A stretch of 64,000 nucleotides of DNA from Nocardioides zeae. GTDB taxonomy: Bacteria > Actinomycetota > Actinomycetes > Propionibacteriales > Nocardioidaceae. The notes under the pieces were generated by a model that saw only the letters and a program-made list of their open reading frames with translations, searched no databases and was not told the origin of the DNA. Every line of letters starts with the position of its first letter. Positions within the stretch are counted from its first letter, which is position 1. Shown here in pieces: positions 47,375 through 56,950 of the stretch. The stretch covers positions 62,001 to 126,000 of the forward strand of contig NZ_JAAGXA010000009.1 of the NCBI RefSeq assembly GCF_010686755.1. Reading direction: 5' to 3'. A program made the translations under genes and the position numbers.

Positions 47375-47457
47375 TGCTCCAGCATCACACAACGCTGCGG
47401 TCCGACCGCGCTGACGACACGGCGATGGATGCCACACCGCCTGCGCTCCCCTCGCCG

Positions 47458-48405
47458 TCAGGCCCGGTTGCCGGCGAGGTTCGACGCGACCCAGGTCCGC
47501 AGGTCGGTGGTGGGGATGCCGCGGATGGCGTTGAAGGTGTCCGCCTTGTCCCAGGCCACGCCCCGTCCCTGGGCGAACACGGCGCGGTACTTGCGCGTCA
47601 TGTTGTCCGGGTCGGCGGCCAGCTCGTCGAGCAGGGTCGACACGGACCACACCGTCCGTTCGAAGGGGCGCTCCAGGACCGCCTCCAGCGTCTCCGCCAC
47701 CTCGCCGTACGTGACCGTGTCGCCGGCGACGTACACGATCTCGTTGCGGATCCGTGGCGCGGCGAAGAGGATCTCGGCCGTGAGGACACCGATGTCCTCG
47801 GGGGTCGTCAAGGTCACCGCCGTGTCGAGGCTTCCGAGGGCGTTCACCGTGTCGGTGGACAGGTCGACCATGCCCGAACCGGGCTCGAACAGGTAGTTCA
47901 TGAACATCCCGGTCGAGATCACCACCCACTCGGTGTCGTCTTGCCCTCGCAACAGCTCACGGACGTCGAGCTGCGAGTCGAAGATGTCCTGGGGGCTTCC
48001 GCGGCCGATGACCTCGAAGTCGACGCCGAACTGCCACGGGAAGTACCGCGGGATGCCGGACTCGAGCGCAGCTCGCGCGACCTTCATGGGCGTCTCGACA
48101 CCGGCGGCGATGCCTGCGCAACCGATGACGGTGTCGTAGCCGGAGAAGATCGCCGCCAGCTCCTCGACGGAGTTCTCGACGAGGTCACCGGCGACGACCT
48201 CGATGCCGAGGTCGCGGATCTCTGCGAGGTCGCGCCGCTTGGCAGGATCGTCCGACGTGATCGCGCTACTCCTCAGCATCACGCTGACCGTAGCGCCCTC
48301 CCGGGGTGCTCGGCCCGCGACATTGCGCAGGACCGGCATGCCGAGCTCCCCAGCACCGATCACCAGGATGGTTCGGGATGCGAAGGGGTTTTCCGCGTTG
48401 CTCAT
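47458..48405 (-). CDS. NmrA-family NAD(P)-binding protein (aromatic alcohol / isoflavone reductase-like)
   Basis: 315 residues from ATG 48405 (an ATG four codons upstream is possible). The Rossmann loop is ILVIGAGELGMPVL; the PRYFPWQFGVDFEVIG segment and TTPEDIGVLTAEIL are typical of NmrA/isoflavone-reductase-like proteins, which act as redox sensors or reductases. The catalytic lysine of true isoflavone reductases is not obvious. Base usage looks somewhat less GC-biased than the neighbours and no functional partner adjoins, so acquisition is possible. Confidence 0.8.
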   Translation of the reverse strand: MSNAENPFASRTILVIGAGELGMPVLRNVAGRAPREGATVSVMLRSSAITSDDPAKRRDLAEIRDLGIEVVAGDLVENSVEELAAIFSGYDTVIGCAGIAAGVETPMKVARAALESGIPRYFPWQFGVDFEVIGRGSPQDIFDSQLDVRELLRGQDDTEWVVISTGMFMNYLFEPGSGMVDLSTDTVNALGSLDTAVTLTTPEDIGVLTAEILFAAPRIRNEIVYVAGDTVTYGEVAETLEAVLERPFERTVWSVSTLLDELAADPDNMTRKYRAVFAQGRGVAWDKADTFNAIRGIPTTDLRTWVASNLAGNRA

Positions 48406-48571
48406 GTGCCTCTTCATTCTCGTGACGTCGTCGCGGCGGGCTCGAGGGTCGAGCGCCGGCTGCGCTGTGCACGGGACCAACGGGGAGCCGCCGACCTCCA
48501 TTCCGAGACCAGGGCCGGCGAGAGATGCGTCACCCAAGCGGCGACGACCAGGAGCGCCCGCCAACGACGTC

Positions 48572-50704
48572 TCAGGCGTCGATCGCCTCGCGGTCGATGC
48601 TGTAGCTGCCCGCCACGATGAACTCCTTGCGGGGCGCGACGTCGGAGCCCATGAGCAGCTCGAACACCTCGCCCGCCATCGCGGCGTCGTCGACGGTGAG
48701 CCGCCGGAGCGTACGGCGCCGGGGATCCATCGTCGTCTCCGCCAGCTGGTCGGCATCCATCTCGCCGAGGCCCTTGTAGCGCTGCACGGGGTCGCGCCAC
48801 TTCTGGTTGCGCTTCTTGAGCTCGGCGAGCTTCCGCTGCAGCTCGGCGTCGGAGTAGGTGTAGACGTACTTCTCCTGGCCCTTGCGGGGGTTGGAGAGCT
48901 CGATGCGGTGCAACGGCGGCACCGCCGAGAACACGCGGCCCGACTCGATCAGCCCCGGCATGTAGCGGAAGAAGAGCGTCGCGAGGAGGCAGCGGATGTG
49001 GGCGCCGTCGGAGTCGGCGTCGGCCATGAAGATGATGCGGCCGTAGCGCACGGCGTCGAGGTCGAAGGTGCGCCCGCTGCCGGCGCCGACGACCTGGATG
49101 ATCGAGGCGCACTCGGCGTTCTTGAGCATGTCGGCCACGGAGGCCTTCTGCACGTTGAGGATCTTGCCGCGGATGGGCAGCAGCGCCTGGAACTCCGAGT
49201 TGCGCGCGAGCTTGGCCGTGCCGAGGGCGGAGTCACCCTCGACGATGAACAGCTCGCTGCGGTCGGTGTCGCCCGACCGGCAGTCGGCCAGCTTGGCGGG
49301 CAACGCGGACGACTCCAGGGCGTTCTTGCGGCGCTGCGTCTCCTTGTGCTGCCGAGCCGCCAGCCGCGTCTTGGTCGCGCCCGCGACCTTCTCCATGACG
49401 AGGCGGGCCTGGGCCTTCTCCTCGCGCTTGGTGCTCGTCAGGAACGCCCGGAGCTCGCCGGCGACCACCTTGTTGACGACCGAGCGCGCCGCCGGCGTGC
49501 CGAGGATCTCCTTCGTCTGCCCCTCGAACTGCGGCTCGGCGAGGCCGACCGTGACGACCGCGGTCAGCCCCTCCAGCACGTCGTCCTTGATCGGGTCGTC
49601 GTCGTTGTTCTTCAGCACCTTGCTGGAGCGCATGACGTCCTTGAAGACGTCGACCGCGGCGCGCTCGAATCCCTGCACGTGCGTGCCGCCCTTGGGCGTC
49701 GCGATCACGTTGACGTAGGAGCGCAGCTCCGTCTCGTAGCCGTGGCCCCAGCGGGCGGCGACGTCGACGACGAGCTCGCGCTCGACCTCCTGCGGCGTCA
49801 TGTGGCCGCGCTCGTCCAGCACGGGCACCGTCTCGGTGAACCGGCCCGAGCCCTGCAGGCGCAGCACGTCGGTCACCGGCTCGTCGTGGGCGAGGAACGC
49901 GACGTACTCCGCGATGCCCCCGTCGTAGCGGAAGACCTCCTCGCGCGGCTCGTCGCTCCGCAGGTCGCGGATCGTGATCTCCAGCCCCGGCACGATGTAC
50001 GCCGTCTGGCGGGCGCGGGTGACCAGGTCGTCGTACACGAACGTGGCGTCGCTGGTGAAGATCTGCCGGTCGGGCCAGAAGCGCACCCGGGTGCCGGTGG
50101 GCGACTTCGCCGTGACGCGCTGGCCCTTGCGGGTCAGGCCCGAGCGCGGCTCGAAGTCGACGCCCGGACCGTCGCCGTCGAAGACGCCGGGGACACCGCG
50201 GCGGAACGACATGCCCTGGCGCGCCGGAGGCCGGTCGATGTCGACGTCGAGACGGGTGGACAGCGCGTTGACGACGGAGGCGCCGACGCCGTGGAGGCCG
50301 CCGGACGCGGCGTACGACCCGCCGCCGAACTTCCCGCCCGCGTGGAGCTTGGTGTAGACCACCTCGACGCCCGGGAGACCGGTGCGCGGCTCGACGTCCA
50401 CCGGGATGCCGCGGCCGTCGTCGTGCACCTCGACGGAGCCGTCGGGGTGCAGCACGACCTCGATCGCGCTCGCGTGCCCGCCGAGCGCCTCGTCCACCCC
50501 GTTGTCGATGATCTCCCACAGGCAGTGCATCAGCCCGCGCGTGTCGGTCGACCCGATGTACATCCCCGGCCGCTTGCGCACGGCCTCGAGGCCCTCGAGG
50601 ACCAGGAGGTTCGCTGCGTTGTAGGTCGTGTCGATGGTGGCGCTCCTCGTGCGACGCGGCGCATCGGTCGATCGCGCCGTGGCCCGCAATCTACCGGCGG
50701 GCAC
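48572..50704 (-). CDS. parE: DNA topoisomerase IV subunit B (ParE-like, type IIA ATPase)
   Basis: About 710 residues. The GHKL ATPase shows LEAVRKRPGMYIGSTD, EIIDNGVDEALGG, DDGRGIPVD and GLHGVGASVVNALS; the transducer lysine lies in QTKEILG. The TOPRIM part has EGDSALG and MADADSDGAHIR, and the end is EVFELLMGSDVAPRKEFI. No ATG is in frame near the conserved start: GTG 50704 is the nearest common start codon. However, a GAGGAG sits 7 nt upstream of an ATC codon at 50633-50635, giving IDTTYNAANLLVLEG. Start uncertain. Partner of parC at 40.9 kb. Confidence 0.9.
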   Translation of the reverse strand: MPAGRLRATARSTDAPRRTRSATIDTTYNAANLLVLEGLEAVRKRPGMYIGSTDTRGLMHCLWEIIDNGVDEALGGHASAIEVVLHPDGSVEVHDDGRGIPVDVEPRTGLPGVEVVYTKLHAGGKFGGGSYAASGGLHGVGASVVNALSTRLDVDIDRPPARQGMSFRRGVPGVFDGDGPGVDFEPRSGLTRKGQRVTAKSPTGTRVRFWPDRQIFTSDATFVYDDLVTRARQTAYIVPGLEITIRDLRSDEPREEVFRYDGGIAEYVAFLAHDEPVTDVLRLQGSGRFTETVPVLDERGHMTPQEVERELVVDVAARWGHGYETELRSYVNVIATPKGGTHVQGFERAAVDVFKDVMRSSKVLKNNDDDPIKDDVLEGLTAVVTVGLAEPQFEGQTKEILGTPAARSVVNKVVAGELRAFLTSTKREEKAQARLVMEKVAGATKTRLAARQHKETQRRKNALESSALPAKLADCRSGDTDRSELFIVEGDSALGTAKLARNSEFQALLPIRGKILNVQKASVADMLKNAECASIIQVVGAGSGRTFDLDAVRYGRIIFMADADSDGAHIRCLLATLFFRYMPGLIESGRVFSAVPPLHRIELSNPRKGQEKYVYTYSDAELQRKLAELKKRNQKWRDPVQRYKGLGEMDADQLAETTMDPRRRTLRRLTVDDAAMAGEVFELLMGSDVAPRKEFIVAGSYSIDREAIDA

Positions 50705-50967
50705 GGACAGTTCCGTGGAGCGGGCGCGCGTGAGGACGGCCGATCTCGACCCACGGGCGGAACTTCTCCGGAAATGCACCGTTGGCGCGGGTGGGACGGC
50801 GAGGATGGCGACACGGCCGGACACCCGACCAATCCGGGAGTGGGGCCGGTCGCGAACGGGTACAGCAGCACATGATGGGATTCGACATGTCATCCCCGCC
50901 ACAGCACCACGGGAATGTTTTCCCCGACGGCTAGGTTGGGCCAGGCACCGAGAGAAAAGAGGCCGAT
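50705..50967. promoter_or_regulatory. Divergent promoter region between parE and the DUF7455 gene
   Basis: 263 nt without a gene. It must hold promoters for parE (leftward) and the DUF7455 gene (rightward). A TAGGTT at 50932-50937 is a plausible -10 for the rightward gene, in a locally AT-richer stretch (GGGAATGTTTTCC), but no convincing -35 is seen. AGAGG precedes the GTG at 50968. Confidence 0.35.
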
Positions 50968-51201
50968 GTGACCACTGCAGTTGCCCCCAACACCCCGGCA
51001 CTGACGGCGTCGGACCGCTGCGACCGCTGCGGCGCCCAGGCCTACCTGCGTGTCGAGCTCGCCAGCGGCGGCGAGCTCCTGTTCTGCGCCCACCACGCGC
51101 GCCAGCACGGCGACGCACTGCGTTCGGTGGCCGCGAACGTCCAGGACGAGACGCACAAGCTGTCGTCGAGCCCTGGCAACGCGCCGGCGGACGAGCGCTG
51201 A
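50968..51201 (+). CDS. DUF7455 family small zinc-binding protein
   Basis: 77 residues. The CDRCGAQAYLRVEL segment with CxxC, and FCAHHARQH about 20 residues later, form a probable Cys2-CysHis zinc site. This short protein is a constant neighbour of sigA and parE in actinobacteria. GTG 50968 with GAGG 7 nt upstream. Followed by a strong terminator. Function unknown. Confidence 0.82.
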   Translation: MTTAVAPNTPALTASDRCDRCGAQAYLRVELASGGELLFCAHHARQHGDALRSVAANVQDETHKLSSSPGNAPADER

Positions 51202-51249
51202 CCAGCATCCCCCGCAGCAGCCCGAGCAGCAGCTGACCCCGACCACCAC

Positions 51250-51281
51250 GACGGCCCCGGACCCACAGGTCCGGGGCCGTC
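51250..51281 (+). terminator. Strong GC hairpin terminator
   Basis: A perfect 14-bp stem (GACGGCCCCGGACC with its complement) around a CACA loop, 48 nt past the DUF7455 stop. It ends 22 nt before the DUF456 start, so the DUF456 gene needs its own promoter or read-through. Confidence 0.8.
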
Positions 51282-51303
51282 GCTCGTCCGAGAGGATCCA
51301 TCC

Positions 51304-51777
51304 GTGACCTGGACCGACGCCGTCGTGGCCCTCCTGCTCCTCGTCGGGATCCTCGGCATCGTCGTGCCGATCCTCCCCGGCACCGTCCTGATCGGCAGCA
51401 CGCTCCTCGTGTGGGCGATCCTGACCGGCGGCGCGGCCTGGTGGTGGTTCGCGGCGGTCGTGGTCGTGCTGCTGATCGGCACGGTGGTGCAGTACGCCGT
51501 GCCCGGCAAACGCCTCAAGGCCGCCGGGATCCCCACCCGCACCCTCCTCGTCGGCGGCGTCCTGGGCGTGGTCGGGTTCTTCGTGGTGCCCGTCGTGGGC
51601 CTCGTGATCGGCTTCGTGCTCGGGGTCTACCTCGCGGAGACCTCCCGGGTCGGGCGCGAGGAGGCGTGGCCCTCGACGGTCCACGCGCTCAAGGCAGTCG
51701 GGCTGAGCATGGCGATCGAGGCCACCGCCGCCGTCGTCGCCAGCAGCATCTGGGTCGTCGCCGCGTTCCGGCTCTGA
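51304..51777 (+). CDS. DUF456 family membrane protein
   Basis: 157 residues with four to five hydrophobic segments. The start with GIVVPILPGTVLIGSTLLVWA is the DUF456 signature, and VGFFVVPVVGLVIGFVLGVYLAE is the second conserved block. GTG start with GAGAGG about 8 nt upstream. Unknown function. Convergent with the SGNH hydrolase gene across 70 nt that contain only weak hairpins. Confidence 0.83.
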   Translation: MTWTDAVVALLLLVGILGIVVPILPGTVLIGSTLLVWAILTGGAAWWWFAAVVVVLLIGTVVQYAVPGKRLKAAGIPTRTLLVGGVLGVVGFFVVPVVGLVIGFVLGVYLAETSRVGREEAWPSTVHALKAVGLSMAIEATAAVVASSIWVVAAFRL

Positions 51778-51847
51778 CCTGCCGCCGCGCGCCACCGCTC
51801 CTGAAGCGGCTCCTGACGCGGCCCCTGAGGGCCCCTGGAGCGGTCCC

Positions 51848-53161
51848 TCAGCCGATCGTCAGCGACCCGTCCGGCTGCCGCGCGCAGGTGACCACGGCGG
51901 CACCCGTCGTCCACGCCCCCGTCAGGCAGCGCCCCAGCACCTCGTGGCCGGCCACGTTCGGGTGCCACGACTCCTGGCACGTCTGGTAGTAGTCCTGGCA
52001 GGTGTCGGTGACCCGCTTGATGTCGAGCTTGTCGAAGGGGCCGAAGCTCTCGACCGGCACGCCGCTCGGGCCGTCCATGACCCGCAGCGGCGTCGCGAGC
52101 GCGGCACCACCGGGGGCCTCGCACAGCCGCGCCCCGTCGAACGCCGACTGCACCCCCAGGTAGGTGACGTCCACCCCGGGACGCTCCGCTGCGACCGTCG
52201 CCGCCACCCCGGCGACCATCTGCCCGAGCCCCTCCGAGAACCGGTGGGCCGGCGCGAGCGAGGCGACGTGCGCGGGACAACCCGCGGCGTACCGCTCGTC
52301 GACGAGGGCACGGAACTTGTCACGCCCGTCGTCGCGGCCGTCCTCCGTCAGGTACTGCTCCGCGTAGGCCTCGGGCAACGGGTTCGTGTAGTCCTGCAGC
52401 ACGATGCGGTGCTCCCCGTCGGGGTCGACCTCGGCGAGCGTGTCGACGACCGCGAGCACGGCGTCCGTCGTCTCGGACTGCGCAGCCGCGAGCTGCTCGG
52501 CGCCGGCGAGGTCGGCGTCGGTGCAGGGCTGCTCGTCGAGCTCCGCCCCCGTGACCCAGTTGACGAGGTGCAGCCACACCTCCCACCAGCCGGTGTAGCC
52601 GTCGCCCACGAAGCGGCCCGCGCACTCCGCGGCGACGTCACCGAAGGTGAAGTGGCTGTTGTTGGAGCCGAGGCCGACCAGCACGAGATCGACGTCGTGC
52701 GTCGTGGCGACGGACCGCAGCTGGTCCAGCTGGGCGCTGACGCCGCGACCCTGCTCCCGCGCGGCGGACGCGGTCGCCATGTCGGCGGGACGACCTCCGG
52801 AGCAGGCGAGGTTGAACCGCTCGTCGATGCCGGGGAGGTCGGCGACCTCGATGGAGGCGTGGGCGGAGCGGTGGCAGAAGTAGGGGTTGCTGTTGGCGGC
52901 GTCCCATCCCGGGAAGCCCTGCGCGACGCCGGCGGTGTCGCCGACCGGCTGGTAGTCCCCCGCACCCTCGCCGCTCACGAAGCTGTCCCCGAGCGCGACC
53001 GCGGCCGTCGGGAGCGCGGCCGTCCCGAGCGCCGCCTCGTCCGGTACGGCGGGGGTCGGCTCCCCCGGCTCCGCTGCGGCGGGTGCCGCGACCAGCACGG
53101 CGGCAGCGAGGGACAGGGCGAGGAGCGGCGCGGACCGGCTCCGGGCGCGACGTGACGACAT
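51848..53161 (-). CDS. Secreted SGNH/GDSL-family hydrolase (lipase-like)
   Basis: 437 residues. A signal peptide (residues 1-30, ending APAAAEP) is followed by an SGNH hydrolase. Block I is VALGDSFVSGEGAG with nucleophile S60, block II includes ACSGGRPADM, block III is LGSNNSHF, and block V is SWHPNVAGHEVLG with the catalytic Asp/His region. Eight or more cysteines suggest several disulfides, as in Streptomyces lipases. Secreted esterase or lipase expected. ATG 53161 has GGGAGG six nt upstream. Confidence 0.88.
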   Translation of the reverse strand: MSSRRARSRSAPLLALSLAAAVLVAAPAAAEPGEPTPAVPDEAALGTAALPTAAVALGDSFVSGEGAGDYQPVGDTAGVAQGFPGWDAANSNPYFCHRSAHASIEVADLPGIDERFNLACSGGRPADMATASAAREQGRGVSAQLDQLRSVATTHDVDLVLVGLGSNNSHFTFGDVAAECAGRFVGDGYTGWWEVWLHLVNWVTGAELDEQPCTDADLAGAEQLAAAQSETTDAVLAVVDTLAEVDPDGEHRIVLQDYTNPLPEAYAEQYLTEDGRDDGRDKFRALVDERYAAGCPAHVASLAPAHRFSEGLGQMVAGVAATVAAERPGVDVTYLGVQSAFDGARLCEAPGGAALATPLRVMDGPSGVPVESFGPFDKLDIKRVTDTCQDYYQTCQESWHPNVAGHEVLGRCLTGAWTTGAAVVTCARQPDGSLTIG

Positions 53162-53269
53162 GGGCGACCTCCCGAGAGTGGGGCCGCGGCCCGTGCGCGG
53201 CCGTCCTCGCACTCTCCGCCGGCCCACGGCAGGGGTCAAGGCGGAAGGTTCCGCGCCGACCCCGGAACG

Positions 53270-53310
53270 CGCCGCGGCGCCGCTCCCCCTCGGGGAACGG
53301 CGCCGCGGCG
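53270..53310 (-). terminator. Hairpin terminator downstream of sigA
   Basis: CGCCGCGGCGCCG pairs perfectly with CGGCGCCGCGGCG across a 15-nt loop, 15 nt past the stop of the primary sigma factor gene (which reads leftward). Confidence 0.75.
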
Positions 53311-53324
53311 TACGAAGGTCGGCG

Positions 53325-54839
53325 TCAGTCCAGGTAGTCGCGCAGGACCTGCGAGCGGGACGGGTGCCGCAGCTTGCTCATCGTCTTCGACTCGATCTGG
53401 CGGATGCGCTCACGCGTCACGCCGTAGACCTTGCCGATCTCGTCGAGCGTCTTCGGCTGGCCGTCGGTGAGGCCGAACCGCATCGAGACGACACCCGCCT
53501 CGCGCTCCGACAGGGTGTCGAGCACCGCGTGGAGCTGCTCCTGCAGGAGCGTGAACGACACGGCGTCGGCCGGCACGATGGCCTCGGAGTCCTCGATGAG
53601 GTCACCGAACTCGGAGTCGCCGTCCTCGCCGAGGGGCGTGTGCAGCGAGATGGGCTCGCGGCCGTACTTCTGCACCTCGACGACCTTCTCGGGCGTCATG
53701 TCGAGCTCCTTGGCGAGCTCCTCCGGCGTGGGCTCCCGGCCGAGGTCCTGCAGCATCTGGCGCTGGACGCGGGCGAGCTTGTTGATGACCTCGACCATGT
53801 GCACCGGGATGCGGATGGTGCGCGCCTGGTCGGCCATCGCGCGGGTGATCGCCTGACGGATCCACCACGTCGCGTACGTCGAGAACTTGTAGCCCTTCGT
53901 GTAGTCGAACTTCTCGACCGCACGGATCAGACCGAGGTTGCCCTCCTGGATCAGGTCCAGGAAGAGCATGCCGCGACCCGTGTAGCGCTTCGCGAGCGAG
54001 ACGACGAGACGCAGGTTGGCCTCGAGCAGGTGGTTCTTCGCACGACGGCCGTCGTCGGAGATCCACTCGAGCTCCTCGAGGACCTTGGGCGTGATCTTCC
54101 CGCCCTTGGCCAGCTTCTCCTCGGCGAAGAGACCGGCCTCGATCCGCTTCGCGAGCTCGACCTCCATCTCCGCGTTGAGGAGGGGGACCTTGCCGATCTG
54201 CTTCAGGTAGTCCTTGACCGGGTCGGCCGTCGCGCCCGCGACCATGACCTGCTGCTCGGGCTCGTCGGTGTCGTCGGCCGCGGAGACGACGAACGACGCC
54301 TCCTTCTCGTCCTGCTTGATCGTCGGGTCGGACTTGACGTCCTTCTCGAACTGGTCGTCCGGGATGTCGGGCAGCACCTTCTTGCCGTCGGGCCCGATCT
54401 CGACCGGCTTGGCCGCGTCGTCGCCCACCTCGAGGTCGCTGAGGTCGACCTCCTCGAGCTCGACCTCCTCGACCACGTCGGGCTCGTCGGCCGGCTCGTC
54501 GGCGGAGGGCGCTGCCGTCTTCGCAGGCGCGGCCTTCTTGGCGGCCGGCTTCTTGGCCGCCGCCTTCTTCGCCGCGGCGCTCGTCGTCTTGCGGGCCGTG
54601 GACGCCGCGACGGCACGGGTGCCGGCGGCCGAGAGCTCCACGGTGATGCCGTGGCTGCTCAGGTGGGCCAGCAGCGCCTTGAGGTGCACCGGCTCGATCG
54701 CCGCGTCCTCGCTCGCCTGTCGGACGGCCTCGGGGGAGACCACCCCCGCGGCGGATCCCTGCTCGACCAGTGCGGTCACGGCGGGGTGGGCGAGCACCTC
54801 CGCGGGGAGCTTCTTGCGCGTGATCGAAGCCACGAACAC
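53325..54839 (-). CDS. sigA: Primary RNA polymerase sigma factor (SigA/HrdB/RpoD)
   Basis: 504 residues. Region 1.1-like N-terminus, then a Lys/Ala/Pro-rich stretch ([20 protein letters not shown]) and an acidic segment typical of actinobacterial HrdB. Region 1.2 is [11 protein letters not shown]; region 2 has [20 protein letters not shown] and the [20 protein letters not shown] -10 recognition helix. Region 3 has [13 protein letters not shown] and region 4 has [20 protein letters not shown]. It lies three genes from parE, a conserved neighbourhood. Two in-frame GTGs (54839, 54833) are possible starts. Confidence 0.97.
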   Translation of the reverse strand: MFVASITRKKLPAEVLAHPAVTALVEQGSAAGVVSPEAVRQASEDAAIEPVHLKALLAHLSSHGITVELSAAGTRAVAASTARKTTSAAAKKAAAKKPAAKKAAPAKTAAPSADEPADEPDVVEEVELEEVDLSDLEVGDDAAKPVEIGPDGKKVLPDIPDDQFEKDVKSDPTIKQDEKEASFVVSAADDTDEPEQQVMVAGATADPVKDYLKQIGKVPLLNAEMEVELAKRIEAGLFAEEKLAKGGKITPKVLEELEWISDDGRRAKNHLLEANLRLVVSLAKRYTGRGMLFLDLIQEGNLGLIRAVEKFDYTKGYKFSTYATWWIRQAITRAMADQARTIRIPVHMVEVINKLARVQRQMLQDLGREPTPEELAKELDMTPEKVVEVQKYGREPISLHTPLGEDGDSEFGDLIEDSEAIVPADAVSFTLLQEQLHAVLDTLSEREAGVVSMRFGLTDGQPKTLDEIGKVYGVTRERIRQIESKTMSKLRHPSRSQVLRDYLD

Positions 54840-54945
54840 CTCTCGTCAACTACTTCCGGGCGCGGCAGAGCCAGGATCTTGTCAAGCGCCGCTCCGGCAA
54901 TGATGCCACGGCACCGAAGCGTCTCCGCCCCCGGCAGGGTCGGCA

Positions 54946-54970
54946 GGGTCGCGACGCACCGCGCGGGTAC
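54946..54970 (+). promoter_or_regulatory. Candidate SigB-type promoter, GGGT-N15-GGGTAC, of the alcohol dehydrogenase gene
   Basis: GGGT (54946-54949) and GGGTAC (54965-54970, followed by CGG) are 15 nt apart, fitting the GNNT-N14-16-GGGTAC/T consensus reported for SigB of Streptomyces. It lies 41 nt before the ATG at 55011. Confidence 0.5.
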
Positions 54971-55010
54971 CGGTTCGTCGACCCTGCTCCCCCTCCCCGA
55001 GGAGACCACG

Positions 55011-56192
55011 ATGAAGGCAGTCACCTGGCACGGCCCGCAGGACATGCGCTACGAGGAGGTCCCGGACGCGCGCATCGAGGAGCCCACCGACGTGCTCGTG
55101 CGCATCACGTCGACCGGCCTGTGCGGATCCGACCTCCACCTCTACGGCCCGCTGTCCCCGTTCATGACCGCGGGCGACATCGTCGGCCACGAGCCCATGG
55201 GCGTCGTCGAGGAGGTGGGCTCCGCCGTGTCGTCCCTCGCCGTCGGGGACCGCGTCGTCGTGCCGTTCAACGTCAGCTGCCAGGACTGCTGGTCCTGCCG
55301 CCAGGGCCTCAACAGCCAGTGCGAGACGACGCAGAACCGCGACCAGGGCACCGGCGCCAGCCTCTTCGGCTACAGCCAGCTCTACGGCAGCGTCCCCGGC
55401 GGGCAGGCCGAGCTGCTGCGGGTGCCGTTCGGCGACACCCTGCCGGTCAAGGTGCCGCACGGCCCCTCCGACGACCGCTTCCTGTTCCTCAGCGACGTGC
55501 TCCCCACCGCCTGGCAGGGCGTGGAGTACGCCGGCGTCGGCGAGGGCGACTCCCTCGTCATCCTGGGCGCCGGTCCGATCGGCGCCATGGCCGCCCGGAT
55601 CGCGCAGCACCGCGGCGTGCGCACCATCGTCGTCGACCCCGAGCAGGACCGTCGGGACCGCGTCGCCGCGCGCGGCATCGAGGTGCTCTCCTCGGAGCCC
55701 CGGGACGACCTCGGCGACCTCGTGCGCGACATGACCGGCGGGCGTGGACCCGACGCCGTCCTCGACGCCGTCGGCATGGAGTCGCACGACACGCCGACCG
55801 CCGGCCTGGCGCAGAAGGCCGCCGGGCTGCTGCCCGACGCCCTCGCCCAGCCGCTCATGAAGAAGGCGGGCGTCGACCGGCTGGGGGCGCTCACCTCGGC
55901 CATCGACCTGGTACGCCGCGGAGGCACCATCTCGATCTCGGGGGTGTACGGCGGCGCGGCCGACCCGCTGCCCATGGTCACGCTCTTCGACAAGCAGCTG
56001 CAGCTGCGGATGGGCCAGGCGAACGTGCGCTCCTGGACCGACGAGATCCTGCCGCTGCTCGAGCAGGACGACGACCCGCTGGGCACCGACGAGTTCGCCA
56101 CGCACCACCTGCCGTTGTCGGAGGCCCCCGAGGCCTACCGGGCGTTCCGCGACAAGGCGCCGGGGATGGTCAAGGTCGTCTTCCAGCCGTGA
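55011..56192 (+). CDS. Zinc-dependent alcohol dehydrogenase (glutathione-independent formaldehyde-dehydrogenase-like)
   Basis: 393 residues. Medium-chain dehydrogenase with the catalytic zinc site (GLCGSDLHLYG, GHEPMGVVEEVG), the four-cysteine structural zinc loop (CQDCWSCRQGLNSQC) and an NAD loop (VILGAGPIGAMAARIA). A long insertion near 265-300 and the LFGYSQLYGSVPGGQAELLRV region put it with dehydrogenases often annotated as glutathione-dependent formaldehyde dehydrogenase, although substrate is unproven. ATG with GAGGAG six nt upstream. Own SigB-like promoter. Confidence 0.87.
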   Translation: MKAVTWHGPQDMRYEEVPDARIEEPTDVLVRITSTGLCGSDLHLYGPLSPFMTAGDIVGHEPMGVVEEVGSAVSSLAVGDRVVVPFNVSCQDCWSCRQGLNSQCETTQNRDQGTGASLFGYSQLYGSVPGGQAELLRVPFGDTLPVKVPHGPSDDRFLFLSDVLPTAWQGVEYAGVGEGDSLVILGAGPIGAMAARIAQHRGVRTIVVDPEQDRRDRVAARGIEVLSSEPRDDLGDLVRDMTGGRGPDAVLDAVGMESHDTPTAGLAQKAAGLLPDALAQPLMKKAGVDRLGALTSAIDLVRRGGTISISGVYGGAADPLPMVTLFDKQLQLRMGQANVRSWTDEILPLLEQDDDPLGTDEFATHHLPLSEAPEAYRAFRDKAPGMVKVVFQP

Positions 56193-56218
56193 GCCGCGCC
56201 GGGCCGCCCCGACCGAGG

Positions 56219-56950
56219 TCAGGGGCGGTTCGGCAGGTCCACGTCGTCGGGCACTCCCCCGGCGGCGACGATCCGCTCGGCCAGGTCGCGCACCCGCACG
56301 TTGCCGCCCCGGGCCCAGCGCTGGAGCAGCGGGAACGACCCGTCGAGCGGCACCCGTCCACTGGCGACCAGCAGCCCCTGCGCGACACCGATCAGGTGCC
56401 GCGACTCCGCGGCCTCGGCGAGCGTGACCGTACGACGCAGCGCGGCCCACGTCACCGAGACGTGCACCGCGAGCAGCAGCAGGGCCTCGAGGTCCTGGTC
56501 CTCGAAGGCGCCAGGACGCCGGGCGTGGACCGCGAGCGCGCCGAGCGGCTCGTGCCGGTCGTGCAGGCCCGTGGGCATGAGCTGCACGCAGACCAGCGAC
56601 CGCGGACCGGCGCCCGCGGACCGACCTCCCCAGCCGGGCCACCGACGGTCCTGCGCCGCGTCGTCGACGATGAGCCCGCCCGGATCGTGCACGGCGGTGA
56701 GCGTGGGTCCCGCTCCCAGCTCGCGCTGCAGGACCTCGTCGCGCCGGGCGACGCCGTCGGTCGCGGCGATCGTCTCGAGCCGGCCGCGACGCCGCCGGGC
56801 GACGACCGCCGCCCCGTCGCCACCCACGAGCTCGGTCGCCCGCTGCGCGGCCGTCCGGGTCAGCTCGACCTCGTCGGGCGCCGCCGCCAGCTCGGCGACG
56901 ACGCGCGCCAGGAAAGCCGCGACCTCGAGCGGTCCGTCGGCCGGAGTCAC
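56219..56950 (-). CDS. GAF and ANTAR domain regulator (putative RNA-binding antiterminator)
   Basis: 243 residues from GTG 56950. A GAF sensor domain (about 15-165, with GDGAAVVARR and LGALAVHARRPGAFEDQDL) is followed by a C-terminal ANTAR-like three-helix module (SRHLIGVAQGLLVASGRVP, then LQRWARGGNVRVRDLAERIV). ANTAR proteins bind two-hexaloop RNAs and prevent termination. GTGA overlap with the upstream isochorismatase-like gene. Target RNA not identified. Confidence 0.82.
   Translation of the reverse strand: MTPADGPLEVAAFLARVVAELAAAPDEVELTRTAAQRATELVGGDGAAVVARRRRGRLETIAATDGVARRDEVLQRELGAGPTLTAVHDPGGLIVDDAAQDRRWPGWGGRSAGAGPRSLVCVQLMPTGLHDRHEPLGALAVHARRPGAFEDQDLEALLLLAVHVSVTWAALRRTVTLAEAAESRHLIGVAQGLLVASGRVPLDGSFPLLQRWARGGNVRVRDLAERIVAAGGVPDDVDLPNRP

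Noticed and set aside
54840..55010. TTGACA at 54880-54885 (minus) as the -35 of sigA
   Set aside because: No -10-like hexamer lies 16-19 nt downstream, so a promoter call is not supported.
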